A stretch of 8,661 bases of DNA, from the NCBI GenBank assembly GCA_000433175.1, contig HF986659.1, forward strand, positions 1-8,661. The letters run 5' to 3'. The notes under the pieces were generated by a model, which saw only the letters and a list, made by a program, of their open reading frames with translations, did not search any database and was not told the origin of the DNA. The stretch is from Prevotella sp. CAG:1058. GTDB lineage: Bacteria > Bacteroidota > Bacteroidia > Bacteroidales > Bacteroidaceae. This document shows, one piece after another, positions 1-6,392 of the stretch. Within the stretch, counting starts at the first letter, position 1, and every line of letters begins with the position of its first letter. A program made the translations under genes and the position numbers.

Positions 1-486
1 AAGTACCGCAACATATCGCTCGGCCGCGTAATCCTGTTAATCGACGTGTGCATTGTGGGCAGCTGTCTGTTCATCGACACGTTCGGTCCCGTACAGTTAC
101 GCTGCCAGAAGGTTGTGTTCGGCTTCTGCACCATGTTCATAGAGTGCACCATGCTCGACTACGTGATGAACTGGCAGCGCCAATCGGTGCAGTTCATGAT
201 ATTCTCGAAGAAATACCAGGAGATAGCCAACGCCATTGCCAAGACCACCGACCACAGCCTGACGATACTCGACGGCCACGGCTGGTACAGCGGCAAACCG
301 ACGAAGGTGGTGTGCCTGCTGGCAAAGAAGCGCGAGAGCGTCACCATATTCCGCCTGATAAAGTCGATAGACCCCAACGCCTTCGTGAGCCAGAGCTCCG
401 TCATAGGAGTGTTCGGCGAAGGCTTCGACCAAATAAAAGTGAAAGTGCCAAAGAAGCTCAAATCGCAGATCAATCCCGGCGAATGA
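1..486 (+). CDS. YitT family membrane protein, C-terminal part (5' end outside window)
   Basis: The frame is open from base 1 to the TGA at 484-486, giving 161 residues of a protein whose start lies upstream. The first ~58 residues are hydrophobic and fit the last membrane segments of a YitT/DUF161 protein. From about residue 63 the chain becomes soluble and matches the YitT C-terminal domain (DUF2179). Hallmarks are the DGHGWYSG stretch (residues 91-98), the following Lys-Pro-Thr-Lys with a hydrophobic strand, then Ile-Asp-Pro-x-Ala-Phe-Val and a late GEGF. The family is widespread and its biochemical role is poorly defined; a transport or ligand-sensing role is often assumed but not shown here. 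An internal GTG at 46 could be mistaken for a start, but similarity-like hydrophobic sequence continues upstream of it. It lies 49 bp before rdgB in the same direction, so co-transcription is plausible. Confidence 0.85.
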   Translation, partial: KYRNISLGRVILLIDVCIVGSCLFIDTFGPVQLRCQKVVFGFCTMFIECTMLDYVMNWQRQSVQFMIFSKKYQEIANAIAKTTDHSLTILDGHGWYSGKPTKVVCLLAKKRESVTIFRLIKSIDPNAFVSQSSVIGVFGEGFDQIKVKVPKKLKSQINPGE

Positions 487-535
487 CGCACCACGGCGCT
501 GCACACCAGACATTAAAAAACTCTATATCAAGACA

Positions 536-1138
536 ATGGGAAAGATAGTTTTCGCCACAAACAACAAGAACAAGCTTGCAGAAATACGCGAGATGCTTGA
601 AGGCAGCGGCATAGAGATAGTGTCGCTGGCCGACATAGGCTGCCACGACGACATACCCGAGACGTCTGACACGCTGGAGGGCAACGCCCTGCAGAAGGCA
701 AGATACATACACGAAAAGTACAAGATGAGCTGCTTCGCCGACGACACCGGCCTCGAAGTCGACGCACTCGGCGGCGCTCCGGGCGTCTACTCGGCACGCT
801 ACGCCGGCGGCGAGGGACACGACAGCGAGGCCAACATGGCCAAACTGCTGGCCAACCTCGAGGACAAGGCAGACCGACGGGCACGCTTCCGCACCGTAGT
901 CGCACTGATACTCGACGAGGAGCAGGGCCGTGAAGAACTGTTCGAAGGCATCGTCACCGGCGAGATAATACGCGAGAGAAGGGGAGGGGAGGGCTTCGGC
1001 TACGACCCGGTATTCCGCCCCGACGGCTACGACCGCACCTTCGCCGAGCTGGGACACGAGGTTAAGAACAAGATTTCGCACCGCGCCAAGGCCGTGGCAA
1101 AGCTCGTAGACTATCTTAAGGGACTGCCGCAAGACTGA
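536..1138 (+). CDS. rdgB: Non-canonical purine NTP pyrophosphatase (dITP/XTP diphosphatase, RdgB/HAM1)
   Basis: This 200-residue cytosolic enzyme hydrolyses dITP, dXTP and XTP to monophosphates plus pyrophosphate, keeping deaminated purines out of DNA and RNA. All family signatures are present. The N-terminal nucleotide-binding strand carries ATNNKNK (residues 7-13). LEGNALQKA (47-55) supplies the conserved Glu and Asn. [24 protein letters not shown] (67-91) includes the acidic pair D69/D70. GFGYDPVF (153-160) and SHRAKA (181-186) complete the base- and phosphate-binding site. Length is normal for the family (about 190-205). The ATG at 536 is the only good start because the core begins at residue 3. 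It is preceded by A-rich sequence and no Shine-Dalgarno site, as is usual in Bacteroidota. It sits 49 bp after the YitT gene and 48 bp before the PorZ-like gene, with no promoter motif seen in either gap. Isoleucine codons here are 10 ATA of 12. Confidence 0.97.
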   Translation: MGKIVFATNNKNKLAEIREMLEGSGIEIVSLADIGCHDDIPETSDTLEGNALQKARYIHEKYKMSCFADDTGLEVDALGGAPGVYSARYAGGEGHDSEANMAKLLANLEDKADRRARFRTVVALILDEEQGREELFEGIVTGEIIRERRGGEGFGYDPVFRPDGYDRTFAELGHEVKNKISHRAKAVAKLVDYLKGLPQD

Positions 1139-1186
1139 CCGCCGCGGCCGTGCCGCCATACGTAAAATACATAACAACAATGACTT

Positions 1187-3298
1187 ATGCCTAACATGTT
1201 TGCCAATATCCGCCCAATGTTCAAGAAATTCGCCGCCGCGCTGGCTTTGGCGGCAGCCTTAACGCCGGCCGCCGCACAGGACTACGACGCCGGCCGCTGG
1301 CGCCTGTACCTGAGCTACAACGACATAACGGAAATAGAGCCGACGGGCAAGGACGTGTTCGTGCTGGCCTCGGGCAGCGTATACTCGTACAACCCCGACG
1401 ACTACACCGTGACGACATACGACAAGACCGACGTGCTAAGCGACATCGGCATAAGCCACATAGCATGGTCGAAAGACGCCAAGAGGCTCGTCATAGCCTA
1501 CGACAACTCAAACATCGACCTGCTGTCAAGGGACGGCGCCGTGACCAACGTGCCCGACCTGTACATGAAGGAGAGCACGCTCGACAAGACCATCAACAGC
1601 ATTTACATATACGGGCGCTTCGCATACCTGTCCACCGGCTTCGGCATAGTGAAGCTAAACGCCGCCGACGGCAGCATAGCCGAGAGCTACACGCTGGGCT
1701 TCACCGTAGACTACTGCTACATCGAGGGCAACACCATCCACGCCGCTTCGAAGACCGAGGGGACATACAGCTGCACGCTCGACAAGAACCTCATCGACAA
1801 GAACAACTGGACGAGGACGGGCGAATACGAGGCACGCAGCACAGACCGCACGAACGTTAAGGACACATCGAAGAACTACTGGTGGACGAAGACCGAAGAC
1901 GGACACCTTACCTACTACACCACCGACGCCGACGGCAACCGCACTTACCTGACCGAAGGCGTGAGCCCCGACGGGCCAGCATCAAACTACTTCTACCGCC
2001 TGTTCATCAACGACGGCAAGCTCTACGGCGTGTCGGGCATCTGGTCGCAGGAGTTAAACGCCCAACGGCCGGGCGAGGTGCACGTATGGGACGGCGAGAA
2101 GTGGGACGAGTTCGAGAAGCCCGACGACCTGGCTGCCAACCACTACTACCAGGACCCGCTCTGCCTGGCCTTCGACCCGATGAAGCCGGGACACGTCATG
2201 ATGGGGTCAAAGAACGGAATGTTCGAATTCCAGGACTACAAGTACGTGGGCAACTACAACATATACAACAGCGGCCTTGAGTCGCCATTCAACACTTACA
2301 ACTACACTCTGGTAACCTCTGTCCTGTACAATGGCGGCGACCTGTGGGTGCTCAATCCGCTGACTGAAAACTCGATAAAGAAATATACTCAGCAGACGGG
2401 CGAATGGGCTTCGTTCTCCAACCAGAAACTCAGCGATAATGCACGTTACGACCTGTCAAACCTTTTCATCAGCACCTCAAACGGCATGATGTGGTTCACC
2501 AACAACTATTACTACGAAACGCGGCTCTACGCCTACGACTACGTGAAAGACTCGCTTGTAAGCTACGGCCCGAGATACGTCAACCAGTACGGCACGCAGG
2601 TGTATCCGCACTACCTGTCGTGCGCCGCAGAGGACAAGAAGGGCAACGTGTGGATAGGCACCGACGTAGGCCCCATATACCTGTCGGCCGAAAGCATACG
2701 CAGCGGTTCCGACATATTCACCCAGTATGCCGTGCCGCGCAACGACGGCACCAACTACGCCGACTACCTGCTGGCCAACATCGACATACGCGCCATAGCC
2801 GTGGACGGCGGCAACCGCAAATGGATAGGCACCAACAACAACGGCCTTTTCCTCATCAGCGACGACTGCAACACGCAGGTTTACCACTTTACAACCGAAA
2901 ACTCTCCGCTACCGTCAGACATCGTGCAGGGCTTGGCCATCGACGGCACCACGGGCGAGGTGTTCATAGCCACCAACAAGGGGCTGTGTTCGTTCCGCAG
3001 CGACGCCACTGAGCCAAGCACCGAGATCAAGAAGGAGAACGTGTACGCATACCCCAACCCCGTGAAGCCCGGCTACACCGGACCTATAACCATAGTGGGA
3101 CTTACGCTCAACGCCGACATCAAGATAGTGACGGCCAACGGCACACTCGTAAACCAGGGCACCAGCACCGGCGGCTCGTACACATGGGACGGATGCGACC
3201 TTAACGGCAAGCGCGTTGCCAGCGGAGTCTACATGGTGCAGACGGCTACGTCAACAGGCGACAAGGGTACGGTGTGCAAGATAGCTGTGGTAAACTGA
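1187..3298 (+). CDS. porZ: PorZ-like T9SS-associated outer-membrane/surface protein (beta-propeller with C-terminal sorting-type domain)
   Basis: The 703-residue product has an N-terminal signal peptide: Lys-Lys at 13-14, an Ala/Leu core (16-25) and an Ala-Ala-Ala|Gln cleavage site near residue 30. The mature part is rich in Tyr, Asp and Gly and contains propeller-blade motifs, clearest in the second half: NVWIGTDVGPIYL (488-500), KWIGTNNNGLFLI (545-557) and VFIATNKGLCSF (592-603). It ends in a beta-sandwich of the T9SS sorting-tail/FlgD-like type: YAYPNPVKPG (620-629), WDGCDLNGKRVASGVYMV (667-684) and a final KIAVVN. This architecture and size match PorZ, which in Porphyromonas gingivalis sits on the surface in the T9SS attachment complex with PorU and PorV and interacts with anionic LPS. 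Assignment as PorZ rests on architecture and on the early LVIAYDNSNIDLL stretch (101-113), not on a search; a generic propeller cargo protein remains possible. Starts at 1187, 1196 and 1217 are all in frame; 1217 gives the most typical signal peptide. The next gene is 28 bp downstream. Confidence 0.75.
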   Translation: MPNMFANIRPMFKKFAAALALAAALTPAAAQDYDAGRWRLYLSYNDITEIEPTGKDVFVLASGSVYSYNPDDYTVTTYDKTDVLSDIGISHIAWSKDAKRLVIAYDNSNIDLLSRDGAVTNVPDLYMKESTLDKTINSIYIYGRFAYLSTGFGIVKLNAADGSIAESYTLGFTVDYCYIEGNTIHAASKTEGTYSCTLDKNLIDKNNWTRTGEYEARSTDRTNVKDTSKNYWWTKTEDGHLTYYTTDADGNRTYLTEGVSPDGPASNYFYRLFINDGKLYGVSGIWSQELNAQRPGEVHVWDGEKWDEFEKPDDLAANHYYQDPLCLAFDPMKPGHVMMGSKNGMFEFQDYKYVGNYNIYNSGLESPFNTYNYTLVTSVLYNGGDLWVLNPLTENSIKKYTQQTGEWASFSNQKLSDNARYDLSNLFISTSNGMMWFTNNYYYETRLYAYDYVKDSLVSYGPRYVNQYGTQVYPHYLSCAAEDKKGNVWIGTDVGPIYLSAESIRSGSDIFTQYAVPRNDGTNYADYLLANIDIRAIAVDGGNRKWIGTNNNGLFLISDDCNTQVYHFTTENSPLPSDIVQGLAIDGTTGEVFIATNKGLCSFRSDATEPSTEIKKENVYAYPNPVKPGYTGPITIVGLTLNADIKIVTANGTLVNQGTSTGGSYTWDGCDLNGKRVASGVYMVQTATSTGDKGTVCKIAVVN

Positions 3299-3326
3299 CA
3301 AGGCTTGAACTCCTAACACACCTGCA

Positions 3327-5357
3327 ATGCTTCGTCAAGACATATTCTCGCGCGACAACACGCTATGGGCGCAGGGCCTGTCGATACTCGGCATTATGCT
3401 CATGCACTATGTCATGCAGCTCGACAGCTACCCGCGCGTGCTCAACATCATCGGCAGCATAGGCGTGGCTGCCTTCCTCTTCACGTCGGGCTTCGGCATC
3501 AACGAGAGCTACAAGCACAACGGGCTCGGCGGCTTCTGGCGCAAGAGGGTGCTGCGCGTCATCCTGCCGTGCTGGATAGTCTTCCTTTTCCGCCTGCCCT
3601 TTGCAGACTCGTTCGACCCTGTAACACAACTGCTTAACTTCCTCTTCATCGACTCCGACCTGTGGTATGTCGATTTCATAATCCGCTGGTACATAGTATA
3701 TTGGGCTGCGCGCAGGTTTGCGCAGCGCCACACTGGCAAGATACTCGCCGCCTTCAGCCTCGCCTGCCTGTTCATGGAGCAGCTCATGGCCGAGCAGGCG
3801 TTCTCGTTCGTGGCAGGCTACATGGCCTCGGCACACTACGACAAGGTAAGAAGCTGGAACAGGCGCAAGGTGGCGCTCGTCACGGCCTGCGCCTTCGCCT
3901 ACGGCACGCTGTTCATCATTGTCAAAGAACTGCCCGCCGTAAGGCAATACATAGGCACCCTGCCGTTCAACATCATACTGCTCAACATCAAGCTGCCGCT
4001 GGCCGCCGCCGTGCTGGCCGCGCCCTTCCTGCTGCCGGGACTGAAGAGGCTCACGCTGATAACATGGTTGGGCAAGGTGAGCTACGAAGCCTACATAGTG
4101 CATTTCAACTTCATGCCCTGCATCACCGGACCCGCCTCGATAGCGGGCTTCACGGCAGGCTCGCTCGCCGTCAGCGCGGTGTTCAACAAGTTCAATGACA
4201 GTTTGAGGGACAAAAGGCGGCTTATTGTGACGCTGGCGGCCGTCTTTTACATCGCAATATGCTACATATTGGCGTGCAAGTATTCCATGCGCGCAACTGA
4301 GCATTTCGGCTACGCATGCATACCCTACGCCACGGTGCTTGCGGTGGTGTTCCTGCTGTTCACAAGCGACAGGCTGCGTTACCGCCTGCGGTGGCCCAAG
4401 GCGTCGTTATGGATAGTCCTGACGCTGCTGGCAGCCGCCATGCTGGCCGTGCAGTACCACTTCGACCCGATGGAAAACAAGGTAGACCGCTGGTCGGCAA
4501 TAGCCAATCCGCTCACAGCGCTGTTCAACGGCGATTTCCCATACCTTGCCAAGACACACCTGGGCGGCAACTCGTCGCCCTTCCCTGTGTGGCTTGCGCT
4601 GCACATACCATTCTGGGCGCTGGGCAATGTCGGCCTGTCCGAAATATTCACCGCGATACTTTTCCTGTACAGCATAAAGGCGGCCTACGGCAACGGCGCC
4701 GCACTGAAGGCTGCCGTGCTGCTCGGGCTTAGCGTCAACCTGTGGTACGAGACTGCCGTAAGGAGCGACCTCATATCCAACTTCCTGCTGCTTGTGGCGT
4801 TCATCAACATGCTTGTGATGAAGCGCACCGGCTTCTACCGCCGTCCCTACCTGCTATCGGCCGTGGCAGCCCTATGGCTCTCCACGAGGCTCAGCACTGC
4901 CTTCCCGCTCTTCATAATGTTCTTCCCCGACTGGCTTAGATTGTCAACCGGCAGGAAGGTTGACACGCTGCTCATGGTCGTTGCGGTGTTCTGCCTTACG
5001 TTCCTGCCGCTCGCCGTGTGGGACTGGGACAGCCTTTTCCACGCCGAAAACAATCCTTTCTCGCTGCAGGGACGGCAGGGTAGGCCAGCCGACACGGTGG
5101 TGATGCTGCTCGTGGCAGTGCTCATGGCGCTAAAATGGCGTGGCAATACCGGCCGCCTCATGCTTTACTCGGCAGCCATTCTGATACTTGTACCCGTACT
5201 TGCATACGGCCACAACATGTACGTCTATGACAACTGGACAGACGTGTTCAACTCGGCCTACGACATAACCTACCTCGACGCGGCGTTGCCTTTCTGCATA
5301 ACGCTCGTAGCGGCATGGTGCACAGGCCTGATGCAAGCAAAGAATCCCAATTTATAG
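3327..5357 (+). CDS. Acyltransferase-3 domain fused to a second polytopic membrane domain
   Basis: This 676-residue integral inner-membrane protein has two halves. Residues ~1-290 look like an acyltransferase-3 (OafA/NodX-type) domain: about ten hydrophobic segments, a His in TM1 (H27, in GIMLMHYV), GVAAFLFTSGFGI (46-58) corresponding to the family's FFxLSGF region, LWYVDFIIRWY (112-122), and VSYEAYIVHF (251-260) with the late conserved His (H259). Such enzymes acylate sugars of O-antigens or other surface glycans. The usual Arg eleven residues before the TM1 His is Gln (Q16). Residues ~298-676 add roughly ten more hydrophobic segments and a large polar stretch (380-437) with Asp-Arg-Trp, THLGGNSSPFP and ALGNVGL. 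That layout recalls GT-C-type membrane glycosyltransferases (GT87-like), but I cannot assign a family. Typical acyltransferase-3 proteins are ~350-400 residues, so the length is unusual. The reading frame is unbroken and codon use matches neighbours. It starts 28 bp after the PorZ-like gene; its last 88 bp overlap the convergent GT2 gene. Confidence 0.82.
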   Translation: MLRQDIFSRDNTLWAQGLSILGIMLMHYVMQLDSYPRVLNIIGSIGVAAFLFTSGFGINESYKHNGLGGFWRKRVLRVILPCWIVFLFRLPFADSFDPVTQLLNFLFIDSDLWYVDFIIRWYIVYWAARRFAQRHTGKILAAFSLACLFMEQLMAEQAFSFVAGYMASAHYDKVRSWNRRKVALVTACAFAYGTLFIIVKELPAVRQYIGTLPFNIILLNIKLPLAAAVLAAPFLLPGLKRLTLITWLGKVSYEAYIVHFNFMPCITGPASIAGFTAGSLAVSAVFNKFNDSLRDKRRLIVTLAAVFYIAICYILACKYSMRATEHFGYACIPYATVLAVVFLLFTSDRLRYRLRWPKASLWIVLTLLAAAMLAVQYHFDPMENKVDRWSAIANPLTALFNGDFPYLAKTHLGGNSSPFPVWLALHIPFWALGNVGLSEIFTAILFLYSIKAAYGNGAALKAAVLLGLSVNLWYETAVRSDLISNFLLLVAFINMLVMKRTGFYRRPYLLSAVAALWLSTRLSTAFPLFIMFFPDWLRLSTGRKVDTLLMVVAVFCLTFLPLAVWDWDSLFHAENNPFSLQGRQGRPADTVVMLLVAVLMALKWRGNTGRLMLYSAAILILVPVLAYGHNMYVYDNWTDVFNSAYDITYLDAALPFCITLVAAWCTGLMQAKNPNL

Positions 5358-6238
5358 AGTTTGAAAACAAAGAGCGACGGACGGTCGCCCTTGAGGTTGC
5401 GCAGCTCTGCACGGCCGAACAGCCCGTGCCACAGGCGCACAAGCCAAAGCAAGCGTAACCTGACTAACTTATTAACGGCGGCGAGCAGGGGCGAATACTC
5501 GCCAAGCTCGCCTGCAAAATTCTTCAGCGTGCGCATGGCTTCCTCTATCTTGCGGAGGTAAGCCTCGTTGCTCTCGAACGAAGTGTAGGCCACCGGATTG
5601 TCGATGTGCCTCACCACGATGCCCTTCTCCCTGAACGTCTTTCCCAGCATCACGTCCTCGTATCCGTAGCCCTTTATGCGCTCGTCGTAAGGCACGCGAC
5701 TGAGCACCGTGCGGTGGTAGAAGAAATTTGTGGTGCGGAAAGAAATGTACGGAAACCTGTTCCTCACCTCGGCCGAATGGTTTTTCTCCTCGAACTTCTC
5801 GTAACGGAAGCGCAGGTTCTCGCGGTACAGCCGCGAGGAGTCAGCCCCGCCGTCAACCATCACGCCGCCGCATACGGCCTCGCCGGGCTGCGCTCCGCTC
5901 TCAAGGTAGCGCCTTATGAAGTCGGCGTAGACGATGGTCAGGCGCGCGTCGACCATCAGGTGCCACTCATACCTGCCCTTTGAGGCCATGTTGTTGCGCA
6001 TGGCGGCGCGGCAGTCGTGGTGGCGGTCCATCACGTAGCGGCAGTGCGGTATGGCGTCTATCGCCCTGTTACAGGCTATCACGGCCTCGTTGGTCGAGCC
6101 GTCGTCCACGGCCAGTATTTCGTATTCAAGTCCGTCTACCGCCTCGGCCTGCGCCTGGAGCACCCTCACCAGCGCCGTGGCGTTGTCGTTATAGACGGGT
6201 ATGAGTATCGACAGTTCGTTAATCATTCGGTTTCGCAT
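5270..6238 (-). CDS. Family 2 glycosyltransferase (GT-A fold) with galactosyltransferase-type C-terminal motif
   Basis: The 322-residue protein is a cytosolic or membrane-associated sugar transferase, probably for a surface glycan; donor and acceptor are unknown. It opens with LSILIPVYND (residues 9-18) and has ILAVDDGSTN (41-50), the two classic GT2 nucleotide-sugar elements. The site where DxD is expected reads VDARL (96-100), so the second Asp is Arg. NFFYHRTVLSRVPYDERI (171-188) and GYGYEDVMLG (190-199) match the Glyco_transf_7C/galactosyltransferase C-terminal motif with the catalytic-type Glu-Asp (194-195). The last ~40 residues are hydrophobic/basic and may touch the membrane. Two starts are possible, 6238 and 6226 (residue 5, giving MINELSILIP); I use 6238 because untypical AT-rich leader sequence ends just before it, but 6226 is equally sound. 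Its final 29 codons overlap the 3' end of the opposite-strand membrane protein gene; the last ~18 residues look like a non-conserved tail. It is divergent from the GT2-GT4 pair. Confidence 0.9.
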   Translation of the reverse strand: MRNRMINELSILIPVYNDNATALVRVLQAQAEAVDGLEYEILAVDDGSTNEAVIACNRAIDAIPHCRYVMDRHHDCRAAMRNNMASKGRYEWHLMVDARLTIVYADFIRRYLESGAQPGEAVCGGVMVDGGADSSRLYRENLRFRYEKFEEKNHSAEVRNRFPYISFRTTNFFYHRTVLSRVPYDERIKGYGYEDVMLGKTFREKGIVVRHIDNPVAYTSFESNEAYLRKIEEAMRTLKNFAGELGEYSPLLAAVNKLVRLRLLWLVRLWHGLFGRAELRNLKGDRPSLFVFKLYKLGFFACIRPVHHAATSVMQKGNAASR

Positions 6239-6241
6239 AGG

Positions 6242-6256
6242 TTGTTATTATAACAA
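6242..6256. repeat. 15-bp dyad (7-1-7) just upstream of the leftward GT2 gene
   Basis: TTGTTATTATAACAA is a perfect inverted repeat of seven bases around one central T. It ends 4 bp from the ATG at 6238 on the minus strand, inside the predicted leader of that gene. It could be a small operator or a weak AU-rich RNA hairpin near the ribosome-loading region. In AT-rich sequence such a dyad can also arise by chance, so function is inference only. Confidence 0.35.
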
Positions 6257-6320
6257 GGCTTCCATGTCAGGGTTGTGCCGGCAGGCAGCCAAACGGTCGC
6301 ATCCCTTCCGGCAAACTTTG

Positions 6321-6328
6321 CAAATATA
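6321..6328 (-). promoter_or_regulatory. Candidate -7 promoter element for the leftward GT2 gene
   Basis: Read on the minus strand these bases are TATATTTG, an exact match to the Bacteroidetes -7 consensus TAnnTTTG. No good TTTG lies 19-21 bp further upstream, so the -33 part is weak or missing. Transcription would begin near 6317 and give a leader of about 79 nt before the ATG at 6238. Confidence 0.5.
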
Positions 6329-6355
6329 CGTAAAAAGGCAGAATAAATGGTAAAA

Positions 6356-6387
6356 TTTGGATATAAAACTATTTATTCTTAAATTTG
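6356..6387 (+). promoter_or_regulatory. Bacteroidetes-type (-33/-7) promoter for the GT2-GT4 operon
   Basis: TTTG (6356-6359) is followed after exactly 20 bp by TAAATTTG (6380-6387), fitting the primary sigma factor consensus TTTG-N19-21-TAnnTTTG of Bacteroides-type bacteria on both boxes and spacing. With the -7 box centred at about -7, transcription should start around 6391. The GT2 start codon is at 6393, so the mRNA would be leaderless or have only about two untranslated bases. A TTG at 6357 in the same frame could be called as a start, but it lies inside the promoter and should be dismissed. Confidence 0.8.
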
Positions 6388-6392
6388 CAATT

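Noticed and set aside
470..1180. Long minus-strand open frame of 236 codons opposite rdgB
   Set aside because: rdgB on the plus strand has every family motif; the opposite frame has none and is a shadow.
1180..1194. Four-codon frame ATG ACT TAT GCC TAA overlapping the PorZ-like start
   Set aside because: Too short to support, with no sign of translation or conservation.
3363..4304. Long minus-strand open frame of 313 codons opposite the acyltransferase gene
   Set aside because: Its residue make-up is low-complexity and lacks any family motif; it is the antisense shadow of a GC-rich gene.
6276..6313. TGCCGG / CCGGCA inverted repeat in the divergent leader
   Set aside because: The arms are six bases with a 26-base gap, and GCCGGC is common in this GC-rich DNA.
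6357..6392. Upstream TTG start adding 12 residues to the GT2 protein
   Set aside because: This stretch is the promoter itself (TTTG at 6356, TAAATTTG at 6380), and GT2 similarity begins right after ATG 6393.
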